Of a stretch of 33,113 nt of DNA, positions 16,753 to 24,983 are shown piece by piece. Numbering within the stretch: the first letter of the stretch is position 1; each line of letters opens with the position of its first letter. Location: assembly GCA_016220035.1 (NCBI GenBank), contig JACRIO010000210.1:1-33113 (forward strand), in the 5' to 3' direction. A model generated the notes under the pieces. That model saw only the letters and a program-made list of their open reading frames with translations. It was not told the origin of the DNA and made no database searches. The position numbers and the translations under genes were made by a program. This stretch comes from Planctomycetota bacterium (GTDB lineage Bacteria; Planctomycetota; UBA1135; GCA-002686595).

Positions 16753-18924
16753 ATGAACCTCGCGGCGCTCCTCCTCTGCCTCCAAGCCGCGGCGCAAGCA
16801 GGCCCCCATCGCCCCCGCGTCGGCCTCGTCCTATCCGGCGGCGGCGCGCGCGGCGCGGCGCACGTCGGCGTCCTGCGCGTGCTCGAGGAGCTGCACGTGC
16901 CCGTCGACTTCGTCACCGGCACGAGCATGGGCGCGATCGTCGGCGGCCTCTACTCGGCGGGGCTCTCGCCGGACGAGATCGAACGCATCCTGACGGAGAC
17001 GGACTGGCTCACGCTCTTCGACGACGATCCGCCGCGCGAGCACATGTCCTGGCGGCGCAAGCTCGACGACCGCGGCTACCTCGTGGACCTCGAGATCGGC
17101 CTCTCCGCCGAGGGCATCGAGCTCCCGCGCGGTCTGATCCAGGGACAGAAGCTCAACCCGCTCTTCCGCGACCTCACGCTGCGCGGGCTCGTCGACGAGG
17201 ACTTCGACAAGCTGCGGCTCCCGTTCCGGGCCGTCGCGATGGACGTCGTGGACGGCGACACGGTCGTGCTCGCGCGCGGCGACCTCGCGCAGGCGATGCG
17301 CGCGAGCATGTCGATCGCCGGCGCGTTCGCGCCCGTCGAGGTCGACGGACGACTGCTCGTCGACGGCGGATACGTCGACAACCTGCCCGTGGACGTCGCC
17401 GAGACGTTGGGCGCCGAGGTCGTGATCGCCGTCGACGTCGGCACGCCGCCGGTCGACGACCGCGGGAAGCTGCGCTCGTTGTTCGCGATCTCGTCGCAGG
17501 TGCAGGACCTCGTCGTCGCTGCGAGCCGCCGTGCGTCGCGCGCGCGCCTCGACGCCGACGACGTGCTCGTCGTTCCGGAGCTCGGCGACCTCTCGTTCAC
17601 GGCCTTCGACGAGTCGAAACGGGCCATCGCGATCGGCCGCGCCGCCGCCGAGGCGCGCGCCGACGCGCTCGCGAAGCTCGCCGTCGACGCGGGGGCATGG
17701 AGCGCGTTCCTCGCGCGACAACGCGCTCCCGCGCCGCCGCCGAGGGTCGTGCGCGCCGTGCGCATCGAGAACCGCTCGCGGCTCTCGACGGCGACGCTGG
17801 AGGAGCTCGTGGGGGTGCGCGCGGGCGACGTGCTCGATTCGAGCGCGGTCCACGCCGACCTGCAGCGCCTCTCCGGCCTGGGCTACTTCGAGTCGGTCGA
17901 TTTCGAGGTGAAGCGCGGCGACGACGGCGTCGAGCTCGTCTACTCGGTCCGCGAGAAGGAGTGGGGCCCGAACTACCTGCGCTTCGGCCTGTCCCTGAAC
18001 GAGGACTTCAGCGGCCGGTCCGACTACGGGCTCGGGCTCGGCCTCACCGTCGCGCCGGTCGGCGAGCTCGGCGCGGAGTGGCGCACGGAGCTCCACATCG
18101 GGAGCACGCTCGGCGTCGCGAGCGAGTACTACCAGCCGCTCGACCACGCGCTGCGGTGGTTCGTCGCGCCGCGCGTGTCGATCCTGCGCCGCACGAACGA
18201 GCTCGACGAGCATGCCAGCGTCGGCGATTTCGAGTACCGCGTCGACGAGCGCGCTGTCGGCCTCGACCTCGGCCGCAACCTCGGGGACTGGGGCGAGGCG
18301 CGCGTCGGTCTCCAACGCTCGAAGGGCGACCTCGACGCAGAGACCAGCGTGCCGCAGCCCGAGGAAGGCGAGTTCACCGACGTCGCGTGGACCGCGGGCC
18401 TGCGCTGGGACAAGCTCGACGAGCGCGACTTCCCCCACCACGGCGTGGTCGGCGGACTGCAGGCGTGGCTCGCGCGCGAAGAGCTCGGTTCGGACGACGA
18501 CCATGACCGCGCGCTGTTGACGACGGCCGCGTACTCGACATGGGGCGATTTCACCGGCACCGCCGCGCTCGAGCTCGGCACGAGCTTCGGCACGGACCTC
18601 CCGCTCCAGCGTCAGTTCCTGCTCGGCGGTTTCGGCCGGCTCTCGGGCCGCGCGCCCAACTCGATCGCGGGCGACGAGCTCGGGCTCGCGCGCGTCGGCG
18701 GCTACTACGGCCTCGGCGGCGCGTTCGTGCCGACCTACGCCGGCTTCGCGCTGGAGCTCGGCCAGGCATGGGACCGCCGCGCAGCCGTCACGCTCGCATC
18801 GCTCGAGCCCTCGGCCGCGCTCTACTTCGGCGCGGACACACCGCTCGGCCCGCTCGTCCTGGGCGCCGGCGTCGCGGAAGCGGGCCAGAGCAGCTTCTTC
18901 CTGATCCTCGGCCGCGGACCGTGA
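16753..18924 (+). CDS. Patatin-like phospholipase with POTRA and outer-membrane barrel (type Vd, PlpD-like)
   Basis: A 723-residue protein, close to the length of Pseudomonas PlpD. A short signal peptide (MNLAALLLCLQAAAQA) precedes a patatin lipase domain: oxyanion loop GGGARG (29-34), nucleophile Ser58 in GTSMG, and catalytic Asp204 in DGG. Around residues 330-400 lies a POTRA-like domain (VRAVRIENRSRLS ... LSGLGYFESVDFEV), and the rest is a BamA/TpsB-type 16-strand barrel ending in an aromatic-rich strand. By analogy the barrel sits in the outer membrane and displays or secretes the lipase domain. GAGG lies 4 nt before the ATG. Lipid substrate and release from the barrel are not visible in sequence. 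Confidence 0.88.
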   Translation: MNLAALLLCLQAAAQAGPHRPRVGLVLSGGGARGAAHVGVLRVLEELHVPVDFVTGTSMGAIVGGLYSAGLSPDEIERILTETDWLTLFDDDPPREHMSWRRKLDDRGYLVDLEIGLSAEGIELPRGLIQGQKLNPLFRDLTLRGLVDEDFDKLRLPFRAVAMDVVDGDTVVLARGDLAQAMRASMSIAGAFAPVEVDGRLLVDGGYVDNLPVDVAETLGAEVVIAVDVGTPPVDDRGKLRSLFAISSQVQDLVVAASRRASRARLDADDVLVVPELGDLSFTAFDESKRAIAIGRAAAEARADALAKLAVDAGAWSAFLARQRAPAPPPRVVRAVRIENRSRLSTATLEELVGVRAGDVLDSSAVHADLQRLSGLGYFESVDFEVKRGDDGVELVYSVREKEWGPNYLRFGLSLNEDFSGRSDYGLGLGLTVAPVGELGAEWRTELHIGSTLGVASEYYQPLDHALRWFVAPRVSILRRTNELDEHASVGDFEYRVDERAVGLDLGRNLGDWGEARVGLQRSKGDLDAETSVPQPEEGEFTDVAWTAGLRWDKLDERDFPHHGVVGGLQAWLAREELGSDDDHDRALLTTAAYSTWGDFTGTAALELGTSFGTDLPLQRQFLLGGFGRLSGRAPNSIAGDELGLARVGGYYGLGGAFVPTYAGFALELGQAWDRRAAVTLASLEPSAALYFGADTPLGPLVLGAGVAEAGQSSFFLILGRGP

Positions 18925-18944
18925 CGATCGCGGGGAACGACGAG

Positions 18945-18991
18945 GCGCGCGCTCATCGGCTCGCGGAGCCGTTCGGAGCGCGAGCGCGCGC
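18945..18991. terminator. Hairpin between convergent genes
   Basis: Ten-base arms GCGCGCGCTC (18945-18954) and GAGCGCGCGC (18982-18991) enclose a second hairpin GGCTC-GCG-GAGCC (18958-18970). It sits between two converging genes and could stop transcription from both sides, but there is no T-run and alternating GC is common here. Confidence 0.35.
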
Positions 18992-19027
18992 TCATCCGGT
19001 CACGGTGCACGCCGATGCGCGACGCGC

Positions 19028-19483
19028 TCACCCGCCCGCGGGTGCGCACTCCGCGACGCGCTTGCGCCCTTCCGCGGCATCGAGCGCCTCGACGCGCGGC
19101 TGACCCCCTTCGCGGTCGACCGTGACGCGGAAGTAGTGCGCCTTCCCCGCGGCGCAGTCGAGGTCGACCACGCCCTCGACCTTGCCCTTGCTCGGATCGA
19201 CCGCGGCGTAGAACGCACGCCCCAAGGTGCGGCCGCCCGCGCGCTCCCAGCACAGGAACGTCCCCTTCTCGAGCGTGCCGATCTCACGCTCGCCGTCGAA
19301 CACGACCACCTCGGACCGGTGCAACCCGACGCTGCTCTCGCGCACGAAGTAGATGCGCGCGAGGTCGGCGCGCGTGACCTCGACCTTCGGATCGGGCATC
19401 GGCACGCGCTGGTGCGCCGTCGAACCGCAGGCGGCCGAGAAGAAGGAGAGCGCGAGAGCGAGAGCGAGAGACGATCGTTGCAT
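19028..19483 (-). CDS. DUF2846-like lipoprotein
   Basis: A 151-residue exported protein. The N-terminus MQRSSLALALALSFFSAAC is a lipoprotein signal with Cys19. The body matches the pattern of DUF2846-type small lipoproteins: ARIYFVRESS (about 42-51), then VVVFDGEREIGTLEKGTFLCWE, and a beta-rich end. These are probably beta-sandwich proteins of the cell envelope whose function is not known. It is a single gene with its own well-formed promoter upstream. The signal-peptide codons contain a GAGAGC-like tandem run on the plus strand (about 19446-19470), which could be length-variable. Confidence 0.72.
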   Translation of the reverse strand: MQRSSLALALALSFFSAACGSTAHQRVPMPDPKVEVTRADLARIYFVRESSVGLHRSEVVVFDGEREIGTLEKGTFLCWERAGGRTLGRAFYAAVDPSKGKVEGVVDLDCAAGKAHYFRVTVDREGGQPRVEALDAAEGRKRVAECAPAGG

Positions 19484-19521
19484 GGGTCGACTTCGAGAGG
19501 GGCCGCGGACGAGGAGCGGAG

Positions 19522-19550
19522 ATTGTCCAAGCGCGGCGGCTTGCTGACAA
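19522..19550 (-). promoter_or_regulatory. Promoter of the DUF2846-like gene
   Basis: Minus-strand TTGTCA (19550-19545) and GACAAT (19527-19522) are spaced by exactly 17 nt; five of six and four of six bases match the sigma70 consensus. The -10 box ends 38 nt before the ATG. Confidence 0.55.
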
Positions 19551-19555
19551 GCCGC
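19536..19555. promoter_or_regulatory. Operator-like palindrome over the -35 box
   Basis: GCGGCTTG (19536-19543) and CAAGCCGC (19548-19555) form a perfect 8-bp dyad with a 4-nt centre. It overlaps the TTGTCA -35 box, so a repressor bound here would block the promoter. A terminator for the upstream minus-strand gene (stop at 19621) is the alternative, but no T-run follows. Confidence 0.4.
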
Positions 19556-19620
19556 GCATGGTCATCGGGGCTCCATCGATCGATCACGTTTCGCCGCGCC
19601 GAGTGATCGACGGACAGCCG

Positions 19621-21828
19621 TCACTGCTTTCTGCGGGGTGCGGGGTTGAAGCGCAGCAGGAGGAACTTCCGTTCGTCGCGCTTCCACGCCGGGCGGAGGT
19701 CCGGCGCGGCGGCGAGGCGCCAGTTGGGGTGTTTGGCTTCGAGTGACTTCGGTGGGTCGCGCAGCTCGAGCTTCAGGGTGCCGTCTTTGCTCGTCCGCCC
19801 CATCGAGCGGCCGTCGACGACGATTTCCACGCCTTCGATCGCGCCTTTCCCGTCGCGGCGCACCGTGCGGACCACGTCGCTCCAGCCGGCGGTCATCGGG
19901 AGTTCGAGGACGCGCGTGATGCGGCCGTCGCGGTGTTCTTCCAGCGCGAAGGACTGCTCGTTGCCCCGCTCGGAGCCGTAGCCGGGGTGGTCGATGCGCC
20001 AGCGGAAGGGGCGCTCGACTGGCACGCCGCGCTCGATCGGTTCGTTCCACGTCGCGCGGCGTTCGCGGCTCGGGCCGTTTTGGAACTCGATCCACACGCG
20101 CGGGCCGTCGAGTTGGAGGCCGTTGTCGCGGTCGCGCGCGCGCACTACGTAGTCGCACAGCGCCATGTCGTCGCGCACCAGGATGCGCACGTCCTCCTTC
20201 GGCGCGGTGACCTCCAATTGGCGGGGTTCCCACTTCAGCCAGTCGTCTTTCTCCACCGTCAGCGTGAACGGGCCGGCGGGGAGCGCGCTGAACTCGAAAC
20301 GGCCTACTTTGCGGCCCTCGTGCGTCGTCCAGTTCACGTCCGACACGAGCGACGGTCCGCCGCGCCCGCTCGACAGCGTGATCCGTGCTCGCGGCGTCGA
20401 GCGGCCCGTCTCCGTCGTGATCTCGCCGCGGATCGGTCCGGCCGGCGGCAAGGGGACGAGCGCGAAGTCGAGCTGCGCGACCTCGCGCGCGACCAGCGTC
20501 ACCGGTTTTTCCTCGGGCGTGTGGCGCAGGGAGCGCGCGGTTGCGCGGTACGCGACGGGCCGCAGGTACTCGAAGCGGTAGCGCCCTTCCGCGTCGGTCG
20601 TCGCCTCGCGCCGCCGTTCGCGCGGGTTTTCCGCGTCCTCGCGCAGCACGACCTGCGCGCGCGCGATCGCGCGGCCGTCGGCGTCGAGCACGCGGCCCGT
20701 GAGCGCCGCGCGTGCTTCCAGTTTCAGCGTCACCGGCGCCGCCTGCACGCCGCGCAGCGCCTTCACCGGCGTGTCCGCGCGCCACACGCCGTCCGCGCTG
20801 CGCAGCTCGATGCGTTCCGCGCGGTCGAACGCGGGATCGACCGGCCCGAAGCGCACCCACGGCAGCGCGAGCGCGTCCCCGGCGCTCGGCGCGCGCACGG
20901 GCTCGCTCCCGACGCGGTCGCGCACTTCCTCGCCGGCCACGGCGAGCCACAGGCGCGCGTCCTCGAGGCGCAGGCGGTGCTGCGGGTCCGCACTCGCGTC
21001 CGTCGGCGTCGCCGTGTTCGATGGTGCTGCGGTCCTCACCGGCGTCGCGGTGCTCGCCGGAGTTCCCGTGCTCGCCGCGGCTCCCCCGTTCTGCGGCACG
21101 GACGTGGAGCTCGACTGCGCCCCGTCCGCGTTCGATGCAGGTCCGCTCGCGGCGCGTTCCGTCGCTCCGGTCGCGGGCGCGGAGCCGGGCTTCGCAACGC
21201 TCTTCGTCGGGACCTCCGCGGTCGGCGGCGTGAGCGCGAGCACGTCGCCCTGCGGTTCGAACGCGAGGAAGAAGGTCGGTCCGCTCGGCACCACGAGTTC
21301 GAGCTCGTTCCCCACGTCGCCCTCGAGCTCGTGCTCGAACTCCTGCGTCGCCGCGGGCCGGCGCCGCGCCGCGTGGTCGAGCGGGTCGATGCGGATGCGG
21401 CCCGCGAGGAACCGCGTCGCGCTCTCGAAGCGCCCGTCCGCGTCCGTCAGCACGTCCTCGCGGTGCGTCTTGTCGTGGATGCGCACGAGGAAACGCGGGA
21501 GCGCATCACAGGTCGCCGCGTCGGTCACGCGGCCGCGCACGCTCGCCATCGGGCCCGTGGGCGCGGGCGCGCCTTCCACTTGCGCGACAGCGACCTCGGC
21601 GCGCTCGGCGTGTTCTTCCTCGGGGTCGTCGAGCTCGGTCACGGGCTCGTCGTCGACGCCTTCCTCGAGCGCGCGCGGCGCGGGCTCGTCGCTCCCGTGC
21701 GCGAGCTCCTCCTCGACCGGCTCGGGCTCCCCCTCCGCGACCGGCGTCGAGAAGTTCGCGAGCCACACGCCGAGCCCCGCGACGAGCGCGATCGCGAGCA
21801 CGAGCAGCAACGGGCCGGGCTTCTTCAT
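19621..21828 (-). CDS. Membrane-anchored protein with carboxypeptidase-regulatory-like domains
   Basis: A 735-residue envelope protein. One N-terminal TM helix (about 6-24) anchors it; an acidic stretch follows (about 34-80). A first beta-sandwich segment begins SVRGRVTDAATCDALPRFLVRI (about 95), with TDADGRF typical of CarboxypepD_reg domains. A Ser/Thr/Ala/Pro-rich linker (about 200-290) separates it from a second such domain, ALTGRVLDADGRAIARAQVVL with TTDAEGRYRFEYL (about 380-450). Two more beta-rich regions complete the protein (GPIRGEITTETGRSTP and the final 120 residues). No enzyme motif is seen; it is likely structural or a binding protein. No Shine-Dalgarno is evident at the start. 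Confidence 0.7.
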   Translation of the reverse strand: MKKPGPLLLVLAIALVAGLGVWLANFSTPVAEGEPEPVEEELAHGSDEPAPRALEEGVDDEPVTELDDPEEEHAERAEVAVAQVEGAPAPTGPMASVRGRVTDAATCDALPRFLVRIHDKTHREDVLTDADGRFESATRFLAGRIRIDPLDHAARRRPAATQEFEHELEGDVGNELELVVPSGPTFFLAFEPQGDVLALTPPTAEVPTKSVAKPGSAPATGATERAASGPASNADGAQSSSTSVPQNGGAAASTGTPASTATPVRTAAPSNTATPTDASADPQHRLRLEDARLWLAVAGEEVRDRVGSEPVRAPSAGDALALPWVRFGPVDPAFDRAERIELRSADGVWRADTPVKALRGVQAAPVTLKLEARAALTGRVLDADGRAIARAQVVLREDAENPRERRREATTDAEGRYRFEYLRPVAYRATARSLRHTPEEKPVTLVAREVAQLDFALVPLPPAGPIRGEITTETGRSTPRARITLSSGRGGPSLVSDVNWTTHEGRKVGRFEFSALPAGPFTLTVEKDDWLKWEPRQLEVTAPKEDVRILVRDDMALCDYVVRARDRDNGLQLDGPRVWIEFQNGPSRERRATWNEPIERGVPVERPFRWRIDHPGYGSERGNEQSFALEEHRDGRITRVLELPMTAGWSDVVRTVRRDGKGAIEGVEIVVDGRSMGRTSKDGTLKLELRDPPKSLEAKHPNWRLAAAPDLRPAWKRDERKFLLLRFNPAPRRKQ

Positions 21829-21841
21829 CGGAGGACGCGCC

Positions 21842-21847
21842 AGGATA
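21842..21847 (-). promoter_or_regulatory. Putative -10 box TATCCT
   Basis: Minus-strand TATCCT followed by GGCGCG, the same layout as TACACT-GGCGC before 24605 and 29265. It ends 13 nt before the ATG at 21828, so the leader would be only a few bases long, in keeping with the missing ribosome binding site. Confidence 0.38.
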
Positions 21848-21902
21848 GCCCCCGTCCGCGGAGCTCGCGGCGCGCGCGCGGCAAGACCGGCGCAAGGGCC
21901 GG

Positions 21903-21908
21903 TAGACT
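21903..21908 (+). promoter_or_regulatory. Putative -10 box TAGACT of the dihydrouridine synthase
   Basis: TAGACT lies 6 nt before the ATG at 21915, so the predicted transcription start coincides with the start codon; no ribosome binding site is present. Confidence 0.4.
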
Positions 21909-21914
21909 GCTCGG

Positions 21915-22934
21915 ATGCCCGCCGCGCTCCCGTTCACGTCGCACCGGCTCCTCGCGCCGATGGAGGGCGTCACGGACCCGGTCTTCCGCGACCTCGTGCT
22001 CGCGCGCAACGGGCCCGACGCGCTCGGCGGAGCGTTCACCGAATTCGCGCGCGTCGTGCAGGTCGCGCTGCCGCGCCGCACGCTGCGCGAGCACCTCGGA
22101 CCGCGCCGCTTCGCGCAACCGGTCGGCCTGCAGCTCATGGGCAGCGCGGAGGAGCTCGTCGCGGAGAGCGCGCGCCGCGCCGAGGAGGTCGGCGCCCCGC
22201 TCGTCGATCTCAACTTCGGCTGCCCCGCGAAAGGCGCGTTGCGCGGCTGCGCGGGCTCGGCGCTCCTGCGCGATCCATCGGCGGTCGAGCGCATGGTGCG
22301 CGCCGCCGTCGGCGCGGTGGAGCGCGTGCCCGTCTCCGCCAAGATCCGCGCGGGTTTCGACGACGACGCACGCCTCGAGGACCTCGCGCGCGCGGTCGAG
22401 AACGGCGGTGCCGCGCTGCTCACGGTCCACTGCCGCACGAAGGCCGAGCTCTACTGCGAGGCGGTCGACTGGTCGCGCCTCGCACGCGCCGCGGCGGCCG
22501 TGAAGCTCCCCGTGTGCGGCAACGGCGGCGTGCGCACGCACGCGGATTTCGAGCGCTTGCGGCGCGAGACCGGCTGCGCGTTCGCGATGGCCGGCCGCGC
22601 GGCGCTCGGCGATCCGTGGATCTTTTCGGGAGCCCGCGCGAGCGCCGCCGACGCCGCGCGCTTCCTGCTCGACTACGCGGACGCACTGCGCGACGAAGCC
22701 GGCGTCAGCGCGCGTGGATCGGCGGGGCGTGTGAAGCAGCTCCTCCAGCACTGGACCGCCGGCGAACTCTGCGACGCGGATCGCGCGAGCTGGATCTCCG
22801 AGGCCGCGCCCGAGCGCCTCTTCGCGCGCCTCGGGGAGCTCGCGGGCGCAGAGCGCGACCCGAAGCTGAATCCAACCATCATCGGCACGGCCTCAACCTG
22901 CGTCGCAGCTCTTGAATCGGCGGATGGGTTCTGA
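21915..22934 (+). CDS. dus: tRNA-dihydrouridine synthase (DusC-like)
   Basis: A 339-residue FMN enzyme that reduces uridines in the tRNA D-loop with NADPH. Family motifs are all present: LLAPMEGVTDPVFRDLV (12-28), TEFARVVQ (42-49) as in E. coli DusC, catalytic Cys103 in DLNFGCPAK, Lys143 in SAKIRAG, VHCRTK (171-176), GNGGVRT (202-208) and MAGRAALGDPW near 231. The TEF-RV motif and overall order favour the DusC branch (U16 in E. coli), but specificity in this lineage is unknown. The last 20 residues are unlike DusC. It is a single gene between two minus-strand envelope genes, with a -10 box that implies a leaderless mRNA. Confidence 0.9.
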   Translation: MPAALPFTSHRLLAPMEGVTDPVFRDLVLARNGPDALGGAFTEFARVVQVALPRRTLREHLGPRRFAQPVGLQLMGSAEELVAESARRAEEVGAPLVDLNFGCPAKGALRGCAGSALLRDPSAVERMVRAAVGAVERVPVSAKIRAGFDDDARLEDLARAVENGGAALLTVHCRTKAELYCEAVDWSRLARAAAAVKLPVCGNGGVRTHADFERLRRETGCAFAMAGRAALGDPWIFSGARASAADAARFLLDYADALRDEAGVSARGSAGRVKQLLQHWTAGELCDADRASWISEAAPERLFARLGELAGAERDPKLNPTIIGTASTCVAALESADGF

Positions 22935-22978
22935 TTCACGCGGTTTGCACCATTTGGGCATGGAGCAACCGACCGTGA

Positions 22979-24061
22979 CTACTCCCACTCGACTCCGTAC
23001 GAGAAGCCATGCGTGCCGCCCTCGAGGTGCACGGGTTTCGACGTGCGCTTCGAGCACGAGTCCACGAGCCGAACGTCCGCGGACTCGCCCGAGGCGAGAT
23101 CGAGGTAGAAGTCTCCGCTCGCGAAGAGGGGGATCGACGCGCCTTCCGCAATCTCGACCCCGACGATCACCAGGCCGATGCACCCCTCCACTGGCGCGGA
23201 ACCGAGCACGAAGCGGCCCGACACGTACTCGGCCGTATCCCGGCGGGGGACGACGATCTGCTCGAACGCCGGTTCGCCGATGCGTGCGACGAGCGCACCG
23301 GGATCCGGATGGCTCCACCACTTCGCGTCGGTGACCTCCCACGTCCAACGGCCGGGCTCCAGCCCCAGCAGCTCTCCACGCCCATCGGCTCCGGTCACGA
23401 ACTTTCGCGTCGTGACCGCGCCGCGTCCACACGATTGGGGAGCCTCGTGATTGAGCCAGATCTCGCACCTGTCAGCCGGAGCACCGCCTTCGTCCGCGAC
23501 CCGGATCTCCACACGAGCCGCGACACGGAGCTCGACCGCGAAGTGAGCTGTGCCGTCGCGAACGAGGTTCGGCGAGACCGGGAGGGCCAGCGAGACGTGG
23601 CAGAACCGCGCGGACTCGACGAACAATTGAACGGGATGAGCGAGGAGGATCATCGACTCGGGGATGTCTACGGTAGCCGCCCACGAACCGTCGGAACGCG
23701 GGTCCAGCACCGTGCGCGCCCCATCGACGCGGACCCAGACCTGCAGCGAGGGATCGCTCCCAGCGTAGGCGGGCAGGTGCGCAATGCACTGCAGTCGCCT
23801 CTCGGCCAGCGTCGCGCGCTGCGCGTGCGGATTCGCTTCGGAACGGAGCGCCATTCGTGGTGACGGACTTGCATCGCCCGGTTCGTCCAAGAGGACCGGT
23901 ACCTTCGGACCAGGGCCAGGAGGCTCGACTGCTTTCGGAGTCGGCTCGAGTTCCGCAGTCAGAGAGGACGGATTCCCCGTGCATCCGCGCAAGAAGAGAA
24001 AGCTCGATACTGCGGCTGCCCCGAACAGGAGCAGCCACACCCATCGAGCTCTCATCCGCAT
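22979..24061 (-). CDS. Membrane-anchored beta-sandwich protein of unknown function
   Basis: A 360-residue protein I cannot name. It has an N-terminal hydrophobic anchor (about 7-24) ending in FLFLRGC, which could also be an atypical lipobox with Cys27, then a Pro/Glu-rich linker (about 28-75). The remainder is beta-rich; VTGADGRGELLGLEPGRWTWEV resembles the end of a carboxypeptidase-regulatory-like domain, as in the larger protein at 19621-21828. Cysteines in the exported part could form disulfides. AGGCGGG 6 nt upstream supports ATG 24061; Met3 is an alternative. Codon use is less GC-rich at third positions than in neighbouring genes. A gene remnant ends 9 nt upstream on the same strand. Confidence 0.7.
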   Translation of the reverse strand: MRMRARWVWLLLFGAAAVSSFLFLRGCTGNPSSLTAELEPTPKAVEPPGPGPKVPVLLDEPGDASPSPRMALRSEANPHAQRATLAERRLQCIAHLPAYAGSDPSLQVWVRVDGARTVLDPRSDGSWAATVDIPESMILLAHPVQLFVESARFCHVSLALPVSPNLVRDGTAHFAVELRVAARVEIRVADEGGAPADRCEIWLNHEAPQSCGRGAVTTRKFVTGADGRGELLGLEPGRWTWEVTDAKWWSHPDPGALVARIGEPAFEQIVVPRRDTAEYVSGRFVLGSAPVEGCIGLVIVGVEIAEGASIPLFASGDFYLDLASGESADVRLVDSCSKRTSKPVHLEGGTHGFSYGVEWE

Positions 24062-24070
24062 CGCACCCGC

Positions 24071-24277
24071 CTAATATGTCGCAGTGATCGTGAAGACCGG
24101 AGCGCTCAACACGATCCCCCCGTCTGTGGTGTTCACGCAGGTTCTTCCGCTGTGAATTGGGCTCTCCCCCGATTCCGTGGAGGCGAGGTCTGGTAAGGGT
24201 CGGAGTAGACAGCCGGTCTCGTGTGCGGTCAATGGCAACAGGGGTTGGGGAGGGGACGCCCCTTGCGGTTTCCCCCT
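24071..24277 (-). pseudogene. 3' remnant of a gene upstream of the 22979-24061 gene
   Basis: The minus-strand frame ends TTDGGIVLSAPVFTITATY then stop, 9 nt before the next start codon, the spacing expected inside an operon. The frame is open back only to an in-frame TAG at 24278-24280 and contains no ATG or GTG start; a TTG without ribosome binding site is the only option. It looks like the C-terminus of an exported protein whose 5' part has been lost. Third-position GC is lower than in the surrounding genes. A real short gene with a TTG start cannot be excluded. Confidence 0.4.
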
Positions 24278-24604
24278 CTACGTGAGATCGAGGCTCTGGG
24301 TGAGCCCCGAGAGGGAGAAGCGCGCGCAATCGTCGTCGCCTCACAGGCGACCACGCGCTCGACCTCGCAGTAGCGCGGGGTGCGAGGCGCGATTCCGCGC
24401 TCAACCCACCGCTCGTCTCACGGGCCGCGTAGCGGGGCGAGCTCGGAGCCTCCTCCGTGCCGCGTTCGAGCCTCCTCCTCGTCGAGAGCTCTGAACGTGC
24501 CGGCTGCACGCATGCCGTTCGGACCACGCCGCCCCTACACTGGCGCCGCGCGCCGATCGAGCGCGCCTTCCCGGCCCACCCTTCCTTCTAGTAAGGAGCT
24601 CCCC
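24278..24604. other. Gene-free stretch with a stem-loop and a putative promoter
   Basis: 327 nt without a supportable gene. It holds a perfect 7-bp hairpin (GTCGCCT-CAC-AGGCGAC, 24335-24351) and the -10-like box TACACT at 24536. The minus strand may include decayed coding sequence belonging to the remnant at 24071-24277, but no frame is convincing. Confidence 0.5.
24536..24541 (+). promoter_or_regulatory. Putative -10 box TACACT
   Basis: CTACACTGGCGC here is identical over 12 nt to the sequence before the kinase gene at 29265. It ends 63 nt before the ATG at 24605. No clear -35 is seen. Confidence 0.4.
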
Positions 24605-24910
24605 ATGCGCCGTCTCGTCCTCCCTTCCCTCCTCGCCGCCCTCGCCCTCACGCTCGTCCTCTACGCGCAGGAGCGCGTCGGCGGCGCGCAGCCCGGGCAG
24701 GTCGCCGCGAAGGTGCAGACCTTCTCCGGCTCGAACGTCGACGGCAACGTGCAGCTCGCGCTCAACGACGCGCTCACCAAGGCGCAGCAGGCGCTGTCGA
24801 AGACGGTGGCCGACGCGCAGTTCCGCTGGCAGCTCGACACCGTCTCCGGCACGCGCGGCGGCATCACCGGCTCGCAAGCCGTCGACGTCGTGATCCACAT
24901 CGTGCCGTGA
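24605..24910 (+). CDS. Exported dodecin-like small protein, paralog 1
   Basis: A 101-residue protein with an N-terminal signal or anchor (MRRLVLPSLLAALALTLVLYA) and a mature part of about 75 residues. Its order of elements, strand (AAKVQTFSGSN), one helix (VQLALNDALTKAQQAL), then two strands (FRWQLDTVSG and AVDVVIHIV), is that of dodecin, a small flavin- or ligand-binding protein that forms dodecamers. GS followed by an A..DA..KA helix, and an aromatic residue after the helix where dodecin has its flavin-stacking Trp, support this. Known dodecins are mostly cytosolic, so export is unusual. AAGGAG 6 nt upstream fixes the start. The adjacent gene encodes a paralog. Fold assignment is by eye. 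Confidence 0.7.
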   Translation: MRRLVLPSLLAALALTLVLYAQERVGGAQPGQVAAKVQTFSGSNVDGNVQLALNDALTKAQQALSKTVADAQFRWQLDTVSGTRGGITGSQAVDVVIHIVP

Positions 24911-24983
24911 ACGGGGCGTAGGCGCTCCGGACGCGCGACGCCAGGAGGTCCGGCCGCGCGTCGACGCGGCGGAAAGGGCCTCC

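Noticed and set aside
22860-22980. Possible tRNA or structured RNA after dus
   Set aside because: The GGGTTCTGATTC stretch recalls a T-arm, but no acceptor or anticodon stem can be built around it.
22893-23468. Minus-strand frame overlapping the end of dus
   Set aside because: It overlaps both dus and the well-supported gene 22979-24061 in another frame and shows no domain or codon bias of its own.
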